Part shown: in pieces, positions 39,186 to 47,871 of the stretch
Position numbering within the stretch: position 1 is the stretch's first letter
Layout: every line of letters begins with the position of its first letter
Origin: a virus
Virus record (IMG/VR): IMGVR_UViG_3300034279_000305
Location: 22,962 to 86,961 of that record
Strand: one strand, 5' to 3'
DNA: 64,000 nucleotides
The notes under the pieces: model-generated
The model's input: only the letters and a program-made list of their open reading frames with translations
Databases searched by the model: none
What the model was told of the DNA's origin: nothing
Translations under genes and position numbers: made by a program

Positions 39186-41608
39186 TACTTTTTCTTTCTT
39201 TTATTTCTATTGTTGATTCTCTTGCGGTCGATCATACGTTCTTTTTGTTGAAGGCGAAGGGAAAGTCTACCGACCATTGGCGCCATGCGCTTTACCATTC
39301 CTTCAATTCTTGTTTTCTCAGTAGCAGAGAGTGTAGAACGGTCACGACCACGGAGGACTCTGCTATAAACCATGTTACGAGCAGCGCGAACAGATCTTGA
39401 CTTAATACGATCAGGAGTCGCGACACGCTTCAGTGCAAGGTTTCTTGCCATGTTACGACGTGATTTACTACGCATCATATTGAAACGCTTCTTCAGACGA
39501 CCTTGTGGAGTAATACCCTCAGCGATATCTTCATCGGAATCTTCGTAGTTTAGATCTTCATCGTCATAATAGAAAACTAGATCTTCCCACTCAGAGTTTT
39601 CGATCTGGGCAGCAACATCATTTTCGATTGCGACCATATCATATTCATCGTGACGATCGTCGCTATTGTAGTCCGTTATATCATCGCGGACTGGTGGAGT
39701 TGGATAGTTAGCAGGAGTGATAGAATCTGTGTTAGGTTTTTCCTGACTGAAGTCAGCAAATTCTTCGTGGATTGCTTTAAGGAAATCTTCATGCGACTTA
39801 TGTGCACGCTTGATTAATGATTCCTTTTCGATCGACGACTTCAGACCATGATACTTGTTCATAAATTTGTCGTGATGGTTAGGAGCAATCTCATGTTCCT
39901 TACCATCATAGAACTTTACCTTGGCATTAATCGACTGAGACTTATGAAGTTGGTGAACCAGATTCTTTGGTTCATTAGCAGCTGCCTCTTTCGCCTTCGC
40001 CTTTTTTCTTGCAATAACTTTTTTAGCACGTGCAATATTTGCAGGGTCTGACATAGCACGTTGGATTTTTTGTCTAAATTCGTCCCTAGCAGAAACCCCC
40101 TTAGCAGAAATTTCCGTCAGAGTTTCTTCGTTAACATGACCATCGTGTTCCGAATCAAGACTTTTAAATCCAGACTTAACACCATGATGGAATCCAGTTG
40201 CCTGATACCCTTTTTTGAATTTATATGCAGCGCCTTTATCAGAAATGTAGTGTAGTTCACCACCCCACCCCTTTAGATGCTTTTTAAACTCTGGTGAGTT
40301 GTGATCTTTACTATCGCCCTTGACATGGACAGAGTAGACCTTACCTTCGACTTCTTCTGGAAGAATGCTCGACTTAGTTACCTTCGACTTGAACACCTTG
40401 TGATCAACGCCAACTCTCTTTGCAGCAACCTTGTGAGCATGAGCAGTGTTCTGCGCCTTAACGTGAACAGAACCAGCAGCGACTGCCTTACCAGCATGTT
40501 GCTTAGGGAAGTCTACCTTCCACATGCCATGCGCTTCTTCAGTCTGTGATGCCTTCAGTGCTGCCGCAGTAGGTGCACCCTCAGATCCAGGTTTGCGCAT
40601 ACGCTCACCCGATCCTGCTTTAATGCGCTTACGCTTGGCATGAATGTTATCCCACAGTCCACGCTTTTCTTCGAGTTCTGATTCTTCCTTGACAGCATTC
40701 TGACGAAGACTCTTGTAACGACGAATAGCAGATTTACGCTCAGAAGAACCACCAGGAGTTTTTATAAGATCAGCATATGCTTTCTTGATTTCTGGATTAG
40801 TCACACCTTCATCAATTTCAACTTCTTCGTGCATCTCTGGTTTATATTTCTTTTTAAATTCAGAGAATCTGCTAGTGATGTTTTTATCAGTTGGATTGTC
40901 AGCAATATGACGACCATGCGCAGAATCAAGGAAGTGCTTGACCATTACGTTTGGTTTCTTTGCATCAGAAAGATGTCCAGCAGCACCCACTAGTTTCTTA
41001 GCATAACGATGCATGGCAGAATATCTCTTATCTTTCTCAGCATCGTCGCGTGCTTCTACAGTACCATGGTATCCGTAACCTTTGTTACCTGAGGTAACAC
41101 GAGTCAGTGCTTCGTCAAGTTCTGCTGTATCACATTGACCGCAGCACTCTGGAGTTCCGCAATTGTCATGTTCGATAATCTTTGCATTCAATGGTTTGCG
41201 AGCTTCTTTCTCAGTTGCTTTCTTGTATGCCACATCCATATCTTTGTCTGAATCGCTCTCCTGTGGTTTCATACCAGGATTTGGGTGGTAACCATAGTCA
41301 CCCTCTTCTGGGAATCCCTCTCTAGGATGCTTCATAGAGTCTGCTTCATCAAGACCCTTTTTGCGTCTTAGGGCGGCAGTGAAATGATCAGGTGTTCCAG
41401 TATCTGGATCCATCTTTAGTTTGGCACCTGCTTTTTTTGCAACTGCTGCATTCTTATTGACCGATTCCTTGACAGCATTCATCGCCTTGCGTGCAAGGTG
41501 CTTGGCAACGTTCTTAATCTCGTTGCCATACTTATCCTTACGCTTCTCGCCTGATCGACGAGTCGGGTTTTTAGGATCTTCTTGCCATGGTGGTGAATCA
41601 TTTTTCAT
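39185..41608 (-). CDS. Large basic internal virion protein
   Basis: Encodes 807 residues, Lys-, Glu- and His-rich with low hydrophobicity: mostly helical, a short Cys patch GTPECCGQC near 160, an acidic YYDDEDLNYEDSDED stretch near 680, and an Arg/Lys-rich C-terminal tail of about 110 residues (SRRNMARNLALKR, ending NRNKRKKK). The charge and length suggest a DNA-associated internal or ejected protein. Late promoter at 41637-41644. Confidence 0.7.
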   Translation of the reverse strand: MKNDSPPWQEDPKNPTRRSGEKRKDKYGNEIKNVAKHLARKAMNAVKESVNKNAAVAKKAGAKLKMDPDTGTPDHFTAALRRKKGLDEADSMKHPREGFPEEGDYGYHPNPGMKPQESDSDKDMDVAYKKATEKEARKPLNAKIIEHDNCGTPECCGQCDTAELDEALTRVTSGNKGYGYHGTVEARDDAEKDKRYSAMHRYAKKLVGAAGHLSDAKKPNVMVKHFLDSAHGRHIADNPTDKNITSRFSEFKKKYKPEMHEEVEIDEGVTNPEIKKAYADLIKTPGGSSERKSAIRRYKSLRQNAVKEESELEEKRGLWDNIHAKRKRIKAGSGERMRKPGSEGAPTAAALKASQTEEAHGMWKVDFPKQHAGKAVAAGSVHVKAQNTAHAHKVAAKRVGVDHKVFKSKVTKSSILPEEVEGKVYSVHVKGDSKDHNSPEFKKHLKGWGGELHYISDKGAAYKFKKGYQATGFHHGVKSGFKSLDSEHDGHVNEETLTEISAKGVSARDEFRQKIQRAMSDPANIARAKKVIARKKAKAKEAAANEPKNLVHQLHKSQSINAKVKFYDGKEHEIAPNHHDKFMNKYHGLKSSIEKESLIKRAHKSHEDFLKAIHEEFADFSQEKPNTDSITPANYPTPPVRDDITDYNSDDRHDEYDMVAIENDVAAQIENSEWEDLVFYYDDEDLNYEDSDEDIAEGITPQGRLKKRFNMMRSKSRRNMARNLALKRVATPDRIKSRSVRAARNMVYSRVLRGRDRSTLSATEKTRIEGMVKRMAPMVGRLSLRLQQKERMIDRKRINNRNKRKKK

Positions 41609-41636
41609 GTTTGGGTTACTCTCCAGTCGTTTGCTA

Positions 41637-41644
41637 TATTTATA
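41637..41644 (-). promoter_or_regulatory. T4-type late promoter TATAAATA
   Basis: TATAAATATAGC on the minus strand, 29 nt before the 807-residue virion gene. Confidence 0.7.
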
Positions 41645-41648
41645 ATAA

Positions 41649-42731
41649 TTACTGCTTGTATTTGAAATCGCACATCAAACGAGATGGAAACCCTTCTTTC
41701 CCCTGTGAATCTCGAATGTTTAATTTGAATTCATATTTGGGACTGTCAATCACAATATCAATTCTTTTGCCCCTTCCACCTTTACCACCATAGTAGATAG
41801 TTTGCGACAGAGCATTTGCACCAGATCGCATATAGACTTCATCGACTTTATATGATTTAATTTTTCCAGGAAATTTATGGATAACGTGGTATCCATACCC
41901 AATACCAGATTCAAGTAGAGTCTTTAATTTAAGTAGATTAGGAGAAACTACTGGCACAATCTCGCCTTTACCAGTCCCGTTAAAAATGTCGCAGAATTTT
42001 TTATGGTCAATCTTAAACAAGTCCAACAGTGCCTGTCCATCTTTATTTGTAATTGAACCTGTTTGTATTTCATTCTTAGTAAGAATAGTTTGAACGCCAA
42101 CATTAAAGAATGTAACAGTACTCTCAAATTTCAAACTGAGAAATAATGTTTGTGCAATTTTATTCTTATCTTTCCATGTAACAGTAATATCAGTTACTGC
42201 AGCACCAATATCGTTACCAACCCCCTTAGTATTGGTCAATTTAATTCCACCAATAAATGACAACGGTCTTTTGGTATTTTCACCACCAACCGCATCAACC
42301 TTGAAATCAGAACCTTGTCCAATACCATAAGTTTTATCTAGACCCTCGATGGTTTCTAGCACCATTCGATCCATACCAGTAGTTTCACCTGCTCGCCAGT
42401 CTTTTAATGCTTGGGTGAATTCCTCTTCAAATGCATTACCGCGATTTGCAGCGCCTCTGTTACCAGAAGATCCATCTCCAAATTTTACCTTAAATGGTTG
42501 CTTAACTCCAGACTGAGTTAAGATTTGCTGCTCGGTAAGAGAACCTTTAATGGCACGAACGACATTGATTGGTCCTCGGTCAACATCAATGTTAATCGGA
42601 GTGGCAATTGTTGCGTATTTTTTACGCAGAAATTTAAATACCGCCTTACAATTATCACGATACGCTTTAGGTTTGGTCTTAAGAGTGGAATCGATATCTT
42701 CCTCAGATGTTGGGAAAAAATTGTAAGCCAT
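41649..42731 (-). CDS. Conserved phage protein with possible PD-(D/E)xK-type core
   Basis: Encodes 360 residues. GNAFEEEFTQALKDW is a helix typical before restriction-like nuclease cores; DIGAAVTDITVTWKDKNKIAQTLFLSLKFE follows with a spaced D...(S)LK pair that could be the metal site. This fold call is tentative. The C-terminal third is basic. It lies among virion genes, so it may be a structural protein or packaged nuclease. Confidence 0.5.
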   Translation of the reverse strand: MAYNFFPTSEEDIDSTLKTKPKAYRDNCKAVFKFLRKKYATIATPINIDVDRGPINVVRAIKGSLTEQQILTQSGVKQPFKVKFGDGSSGNRGAANRGNAFEEEFTQALKDWRAGETTGMDRMVLETIEGLDKTYGIGQGSDFKVDAVGGENTKRPLSFIGGIKLTNTKGVGNDIGAAVTDITVTWKDKNKIAQTLFLSLKFESTVTFFNVGVQTILTKNEIQTGSITNKDGQALLDLFKIDHKKFCDIFNGTGKGEIVPVVSPNLLKLKTLLESGIGYGYHVIHKFPGKIKSYKVDEVYMRSGANALSQTIYYGGKGGRGKRIDIVIDSPKYEFKLNIRDSQGKEGFPSRLMCDFKYKQ

Positions 42732-43252
42732 TATTTCTTCTTCTTTGAATTTTTTTCGTTCACTGCATCGACTGCCTCTTTGTTGTCAGCAATCCATTTC
42801 TGAAGCGCAATTAATTGCTCGGCGTTTTGCTGGCATCTGGAGTAGTTTCCGATGATGCCGAGGAGGGCTGTAGTGTCTGTAATTCCAGAGGGGGACGCAT
42901 CAGAACTTCTGGTGGGGTCGGCATCACTGGCAGTGGCACTAGAGTCGTGCGCGAACACCCAACCGTTAGACATAACATGCTGAGTAGGAACATTTTCTTT
43001 GATAATGTCGCGATATACATATTCTTTTTCCTTGATTGTATTGGTTCTGTCTACATACTGAGTCACCACTTCAGTGGAGATCTCAGAGTTTTTCTTTTCC
43101 ATATCTGCTACTAATGTTGCATTCTTTGCAGCAAATCTTTGTAGTTCTGCATCAGCATAAGCAGATCCCTTCATGTATCCATAAACAAAAACACCAAGTA
43201 TTAAGGCAACACCTGCCAGTAACTTATATGGTAACGGGATCATACCAAACAT
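42731..43252 (-). CDS. i-spanin (Rz-like)
   Basis: Encodes 173 residues from ATG 43252, which follows AAGGAATTAAAT; a longer upstream frame lacks such a site. One N-terminal TM helix (about 5-25), a coiled-coil periplasmic region, then a C-terminal NYSRCQQNAEQLIALQKW that is highly typical of Rz-type inner-membrane spanins. Spanins fuse the membranes at lysis. No separate lipoprotein o-spanin was found. Confidence 0.75.
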   Translation of the reverse strand: MFGMIPLPYKLLAGVALILGVFVYGYMKGSAYADAELQRFAAKNATLVADMEKKNSEISTEVVTQYVDRTNTIKEKEYVYRDIIKENVPTQHVMSNGWVFAHDSSATASDADPTRSSDASPSGITDTTALLGIIGNYSRCQQNAEQLIALQKWIADNKEAVDAVNEKNSKKKK

Positions 43253-43262
43253 ATTTAATTCC

Positions 43263-43502
43263 TTATTCTTCTTCTGACTTCTTAGTTGGTTTCTTGGGCG
43301 CAAACTTCTCCACGCCTGTAATGCCAAGAGTACCGATAACAATATACATTACACCATTAAAGATAAACTCTTCAATTGTGAAATCCCAGAATAGATTTGC
43401 AATATAACCAATGGCAACAAGAATAGTAGCAACAACTGCAATCATACGTTTAGTCGATGGATTGCCATTGTCTGACATCATATCTATTAGAAATTTACCC
43501 AT
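43263..43502 (-). CDS. Two-TM membrane protein, holin-like
   Basis: Encodes 79 residues: TM segments at about 19-38 and 46-64, with a basic/acidic soluble tail KFAPKKPTKKSEEE. Just upstream of the spanin gene. The length and topology resemble class II holins. A lysis role is inferred from position. Confidence 0.65.
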   Translation of the reverse strand: MGKFLIDMMSDNGNPSTKRMIAVVATILVAIGYIANLFWDFTIEEFIFNGVMYIVIGTLGITGVEKFAPKKPTKKSEEE

Positions 43503-43503
43503 C

Positions 43504-44112
43504 TTACAGTCCTAGAAATGTTTTGAATGATAGTGACTCGTGGATACCCATACCATGGCGAACGTCTTTATAGAGTTCGTGCTTATGCTTTGTTGACATG
43601 GCACTTGGTGCCATCTTATGGAATTCTTTTTCGTTACCAACAGAGGCATGATGACGCATCTTGGTAGCAGATGCACCACCGACTCCAGTGTCTGCATCAG
43701 AACGTTCTCCGCCGACCTTGTGGATCTTGATACCCTTGAAGTTGAAGTAACCATGTTTACCTTCAACACCATTATATTTATGGATCAGCGTATGAAATTC
43801 GTGCGCACGATCGGAACCCACGTGCAAGTGAAGGTGCGTCACACCCGACTTGTGTAGATTCGAAAGATGGTGAAGCATTGTTGGTGATTCTTTGGTGGCA
43901 AGTTTAACATTTGCTCCAGGGAATGCACGCTTGGCATGCTTTAACTTTTGTTCAGGTGTCAGAGGATTCTTTTTGGAATCATGACTGCCAGTGAGAATGA
44001 TAGTGTGTCCATGTTCACCTGCTGTCTTACGAACCTGATTGACAACTGCTTCGTGACCAACAGTAGGAGGGTTCATTCTCCCCTGTGTAATGTGGTGATG
44101 GACTTCGCTCAT
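43504..44112 (-). CDS. Cytidylyltransferase/NMN adenylyltransferase-like enzyme
   Basis: Encodes 202 residues. GRMNPPTVGHEAVV at about 11-24 is the (H/T)xGH nucleotide-binding motif and ASATKMR at about 148-154 is the second ATP site. Such enzymes join a nucleoside monophosphate to a small molecule. C-terminal LSFKTFLGL resembles the capsid-targeting motif of neighbours. ATGA-coupled to the ligase-like gene upstream. Confidence 0.8.
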   Translation of the reverse strand: MSEVHHHITQGRMNPPTVGHEAVVNQVRKTAGEHGHTIILTGSHDSKKNPLTPEQKLKHAKRAFPGANVKLATKESPTMLHHLSNLHKSGVTHLHLHVGSDRAHEFHTLIHKYNGVEGKHGYFNFKGIKIHKVGGERSDADTGVGGASATKMRHHASVGNEKEFHKMAPSAMSTKHKHELYKDVRHGMGIHESLSFKTFLGL

Positions 44113-45248
44113 TTTTTACCCTTGCCTGCTCTCAGGATGGCGCTGCGTTCACGATTCGCTTTCGAGAATCCTTCGCGGTCAACAACCTTTAGTCCGTTTG
44201 CAACGTAACCTTCACCACCTGCTGCCTTGCCATTAATCTTTGTGTGGAATCCACCGCCACCAGAAGAATCAAGACCACGTGCTAGATGATTGGTTGCTTG
44301 TTGAAGATGATGATGGATCTCAAATGACTTAGCGAAGTGTTCTTTGTTCTTTGTAACATGCGAGAGGTCAGCATGCATTGTTGCAGTCTTACGCTCTTTA
44401 GCAGCAGCAGTTTTAACTGCGTCAATCTTCTTCTGGTGGACTGCTTGAAGATGCTTCTTGTATCCAGCAACTGATGGAGTTTCCTCACTTGTAACTGTCT
44501 TATTGATATAAGAACGAGCAGTAATCTCATGACCGTCGAGGTGATGGTAGGAGTGATCCTTCATCAATTTTTCTGCTTGCGTTAAGTGATGATCAGCAGA
44601 TGCCTTTACTTCGCTCGACAAGTTGCGCTCATGTGGTGCTACCAAGTGCTGAACCATGTGAACATCTGGGTGCGAACCGAAGTGTGAGGTGTCAGTAATA
44701 GGATGTGCAGTCTTGTGTTCACCCTTCAGTTCTGTATGAACCGTGGCGCTTACTTTTGACCTTTGGAGTTTCTGTCCTTCTTCACCACTAACAGGAGTGT
44801 GATACTGAATCGTGTTAGGAGTGTGGGAAATGTGTCCATCTTTGGTTTCGCGAGTATGCGGTTCGCTCATATATCCACCCTGATATTCACCAGCGTGTTT
44901 TGGCAGAACTTTACCTAGATGTTTATGGAGCGCCTTCAGCGGACCAACAAGATATGGTTTGTGACCATGTTGTCTATCAATATCTGATGCGGAGAAATTA
45001 TAGTGTGCTCCTGGACCCTTGTACTTTACACCGACCTTACCTTCTGGGGTGCGGATGGCATGGAACGACATCTTGTCGTCAATCTTACGGGTGAGAGGAG
45101 TTTTGCCTGATGCGACACCTTGGAGTGTCTTCAGAGCATGATGTGCTGCATCGGCATTATCGAATGATCTATCCGACGGGTGTTCAATATGTTGAATCCC
45201 AGCAGCAGGTTTTTTTTCTTCAGAGAGATATTGGGTAAATGATAACAT
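44109..45248 (-). CDS. DUF6267-like, possible ligase-fold protein
   Basis: Encodes 379 residues from ATG 45248. MLSFTQYLSEEKK at the start resembles a capsid-targeting sequence. TRKIDDKMSFHAIRTPEGKVGVKYKG is reminiscent of the KxDG motif and following strand of nucleotidyltransferase/ligase folds (DUF6267-type), while the rest is His-rich and helical. It is coupled to a nucleotidyltransferase gene. A TTG at 45263 would add five residues but is less likely. Confidence 0.65.
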   Translation of the reverse strand: MLSFTQYLSEEKKPAAGIQHIEHPSDRSFDNADAAHHALKTLQGVASGKTPLTRKIDDKMSFHAIRTPEGKVGVKYKGPGAHYNFSASDIDRQHGHKPYLVGPLKALHKHLGKVLPKHAGEYQGGYMSEPHTRETKDGHISHTPNTIQYHTPVSGEEGQKLQRSKVSATVHTELKGEHKTAHPITDTSHFGSHPDVHMVQHLVAPHERNLSSEVKASADHHLTQAEKLMKDHSYHHLDGHEITARSYINKTVTSEETPSVAGYKKHLQAVHQKKIDAVKTAAAKERKTATMHADLSHVTKNKEHFAKSFEIHHHLQQATNHLARGLDSSGGGGFHTKINGKAAGGEGYVANGLKVVDREGFSKANRERSAILRAGKGKK

Positions 45249-45275
45249 GGTGTTCCCGTTCAATTGTATCTCTCA

Positions 45276-45283
45276 TATTTATA
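45276..45283 (-). promoter_or_regulatory. T4-type late promoter TATAAATA
   Basis: TATAAATATGAGAG on the minus strand, 28 nt before the ATG at 45248; its distance matches the promoters at 38.37 and 41.64 kb and supports that start. Confidence 0.7.
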
Positions 45284-45391
45284 ATAAAAATGCCTTACAA
45301 TTACTCCGACTTGTATTATATTTTCTCGCTAAGAGAATGTGATTACTACGAGTAGACCGTTGGTAATTGTTTGGCATCACCATAGTATTTA

Positions 45392-46087
45392 TTAAAACAC
45401 TTTTTTCCAAGGGAAGTTAATCTGTTTATCATGGTGTATAACTTTATCTCTATAGAAGTTTGGAGTAATCATCAACATTTTTTCGTTGTCGTAAATTGGT
45501 GCAGATAATGTATTATCAAAATATACTCGACGCCCTGCTCGCATACACTGAATGGTAATATCAGTCAATTCTTCCCGAGGGAATTTTGAATCCATCATGT
45601 CAAGATATTCTCTGTCTCCATAATGATGTGGAACAAATGACTCGTCATACCCACCACCTGCGTGAAACATTTCTTTACTGCACATAAATGAATTTAATGA
45701 TGGGAATGTAATATCATTATGCCTCGTGATAAAACTATACCACTTTTCCATAGACAAATTCATTGTTTGAAGTTTAATTAAGTCTTCAGATGTAATGGCA
45801 TGATCTATATCTAAGAAAATTATCCAATCAGTTTCAGCAACTGATGCGCCAAGATTGCGGCAACCATGACTGTTGAACCCTATATCTTCTTCAACAACAA
45901 GAAATGAAACGTTAAGATTGTCATTGAATTTAGCAGCAGTAATAATATCGGAAGCAGGATATTTGTTAGAACCATCATCAATCAGAATAATTGAAACTGG
46001 AGTTGTAAATGTATTCCAGTGTTCTATTGCCTGTTTTAAAAATTCTACATCATTATAATATGTATGCACTATTGTGATTGCGTTCAT
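45392..46087 (-). CDS. Family 2 glycosyltransferase, paralog B
   Basis: Encodes 231 residues from ATG 46087 (ATGA overlap with the next gene). It is a GT-A fold: IVHTYYNDVEFLKQAIEHWN, LIDDGSNK, the GFNSHGCRNLGA motif, and IIFLDIDHAI as the DxD. Closely similar to the gene at 46084-46785, so a tandem duplication. It is followed by a non-coding gap with one late promoter (45249-45391). Confidence 0.85.
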   Translation of the reverse strand: MNAITIVHTYYNDVEFLKQAIEHWNTFTTPVSIILIDDGSNKYPASDIITAAKFNDNLNVSFLVVEEDIGFNSHGCRNLGASVAETDWIIFLDIDHAITSEDLIKLQTMNLSMEKWYSFITRHNDITFPSLNSFMCSKEMFHAGGGYDESFVPHHYGDREYLDMMDSKFPREELTDITIQCMRAGRRVYFDNTLSAPIYDNEKMLMITPNFYRDKVIHHDKQINFPWKKVF

Positions 46088-46785
46088 AAAACCCTCTCCC
46101 AATCAAAATTTATACGTTGTTCGATCGGTGTAATATTAGTTGGATCAAATTTTCTGGTATAGAATATCATCTTCTCGTCATCATATACTGGAATAGCAGC
46201 ATCGTCAACAATAACTGCCTTTCTTCCACCACGACGACAAGTTAGATTCAACCACTCTAGATTTTTGGTATCATAACTAGATGAAAGTCTACTCAGAAAT
46301 TCTCTATCTCCAGTATGAAATGGAACAAATGATTCATCGTATCCACCAGATTCAAGATAAAGTTTTTTTGGTATGATAAACTGATTCAGCGCCACATAAG
46401 GATCTCCATGACCGTTAAACTTTGCATTCATTTCATACCAAGTATTCTCGGCGAGGGATTCTCGTTGTAACTTTATTAAATGAGAGGGTTGTATCGTATA
46501 ATCAATATCCAAGAATACCAACCATTCAGTATTTGCTAATCGTGCACCAAGATTGCGACAACCATGACTATTAAATCCGATATCTTCTGTTACTTTATAC
46601 AGAGAGAAATCTATGTTCTCTGAAAATGAAACACCCCGCAAGACTTCCTCGGCAGGAACCTCTTGGGATCCATCGTCGATTAGGATAATCTTGATCGGGG
46701 TGTTGTATACGTTCCACCTCTCGAGTTGTGTCTCGAGAAGCGAACGTTCGTTATAATAAGTATGGATTACTGTAAATTGATTCAT
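46084..46785 (-). CDS. Family 2 glycosyltransferase, paralog A
   Basis: Encodes 233 residues: VIHTYYNERSLLETQLERWN, LIDDGSQE, FNSHGCRNLGARLANTEWLVFLDIDY with the DxD. The same blocks, in the same order, appear in paralog B. Donor and acceptor are unknown; virion or DNA glycosylation is possible. Confidence 0.85.
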   Translation of the reverse strand: MNQFTVIHTYYNERSLLETQLERWNVYNTPIKIILIDDGSQEVPAEEVLRGVSFSENIDFSLYKVTEDIGFNSHGCRNLGARLANTEWLVFLDIDYTIQPSHLIKLQRESLAENTWYEMNAKFNGHGDPYVALNQFIIPKKLYLESGGYDESFVPFHTGDREFLSRLSSSYDTKNLEWLNLTCRRGGRKAVIVDDAAIPVYDDEKMIFYTRKFDPTNITPIEQRINFDWERVL

Positions 46786-47147
46786 CCAACAATCTGTTGA
46801 AGTTCTTCTGTTGCATCAATTTCAGTTAGGTCGATTGCAGGAAATTCAATCTGCTCAGTCAGACTATACTGCAGATACTCATTATGAGTAACATTCTGGT
46901 CAAGATACAATTGCCAACCAGAAAGAGTTTCGTGGAATTGCTTGGTGTGAGTTTCGATCAGATGACGTTTTGCTTCACATGCCTTACCAATTTGTTCAAG
47001 GGTTGGTTCGACGTCGAATCGAGCAATGATATATTCTTTGGCACCAATAGTTTTCCAAAGTGGCATGTCATCAGTTGCAGAGTTTGCCCATAGTGCAGTT
47101 GTTGCAACCAACTTGAGATTCAGTTCTTCATTTGTTTGTTCAGTCAT
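46782..47147 (-). CDS. Hypothetical phage protein
   Basis: Encodes 121 acidic helical residues without a recognised motif; LWKTIGAKEYIIARFDVEPTLEQIGKACEAKRHL is the clearest block. Coupled by ATGA to glycosyltransferase A. A tail-assembly or chaperone role is possible on size alone but unsupported. Confidence 0.55.
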   Translation of the reverse strand: MTEQTNEELNLKLVATTALWANSATDDMPLWKTIGAKEYIIARFDVEPTLEQIGKACEAKRHLIETHTKQFHETLSGWQLYLDQNVTHNEYLQYSLTEQIEFPAIDLTEIDATEELQQIVG

Positions 47148-47169
47148 TTATTCATTCCCTAGTTAAAAA

Positions 47170-47246
47170 TGGTGATGCCAGTAGGATTCGAACCTACGAC
47201 CTAGAGCTTAGAAGGCTCTTGCTCTATCCAGCTGAGCTATGGCACC
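47170..47246 (-). tRNA. tRNA-Arg(UCU)
   Basis: Isolated from the main array. Anticodon arm AGAGC-CTTCTAA-GCTCT, T-arm GTAGG-TTCGAAT-CCTAC, acceptor GGTGCCA/TGGCATC, CCA encoded. Reads the AGA codon. It has its own promoter. Confidence 0.92.
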
Positions 47247-47259
47247 AATGTCAATTATT

Positions 47260-47288
47260 GTTATACTATATCTATTGTAAAAAGTCAA
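47260..47288 (-). promoter_or_regulatory. Promoter of tRNA-Arg, TTGACT-17-TATAAC
   Basis: TTGACT (47288-47283), 17 nt, TATAAC (47265-47260), 14 nt upstream of the tRNA. Confidence 0.8.
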
Positions 47289-47295
47289 GTGTTTT

Positions 47296-47871
47296 TTATC
47301 GAACATCTAATCTTTCTGGATATTCAAACCATCCAGTAGCGATATACTTATTCCCGACAAGATCGGGTGCAGCACGATGAACATGGGTATATGCTGCAGG
47401 CCAAATAAGCAAAGTTCCTGCTTCTGGTTTTACTGCCAGATCTTGGAATTTAAACTCTGTCTTACCACCTTCTTCTACAGTGTTCAGATACAACATCCAA
47501 ACACCAAACCTGCCTCGATTATTTTTTCCAGATCCTTGTTCAGTATGCCATTGGTGGAATCCACCACCAGTTTCTGATTTCTGGAATTTCCAACCTGGAG
47601 TAAACAGTTCTAAGAATGCTCGACTAGCAGCACCATATTGTTTGTTATATTTTCTCCAACCTGCATGTACTGCATCGACAACAGATTCTTCAAAAAACTT
47701 TAATGACCCATATCTACCAGTAAAGATATTCCAGTCTGTTCTGTTTGCATCATCCGATAGAATACAGGCAGTTCCTGGATCTGGACGTGAGATAATAACG
47801 TCCATGGCATCGCAAATCTGTTTACATTTTTCTGCACTTAGTGCATTGGGGTATGATTCTATAAAATTCAT
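47296..47871 (-). CDS. 2OG-Fe(II) oxygenase (prolyl hydroxylase-like)
   Basis: Encodes 191 residues. WHTEQ (HxE instead of HxD) gives the first iron ligands; the distal His is in YTHVHRAAP, followed by KYIATGWFEY. LNTVEEGGKTEFKFQDLAVKPEAGTLLIWPA is the typical hydroxylase beta core. It lies in the replication region, immediately after gp41, and is the fourth 2OG oxygenase-like gene in the window. Confidence 0.82.
   Translation of the reverse strand: MNFIESYPNALSAEKCKQICDAMDVIISRPDPGTACILSDDANRTDWNIFTGRYGSLKFFEESVVDAVHAGWRKYNKQYGAASRAFLELFTPGWKFQKSETGGGFHQWHTEQGSGKNNRGRFGVWMLYLNTVEEGGKTEFKFQDLAVKPEAGTLLIWPAAYTHVHRAAPDLVGNKYIATGWFEYPERLDVR

Noticed and set aside
45282-45383. A 34-codon minus-strand frame between glycosyltransferase B and the ligase-like gene
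   Set aside because: No ribosome-binding site before its ATG and no coupling with neighbours; it overlaps the late promoter of the downstream gene.
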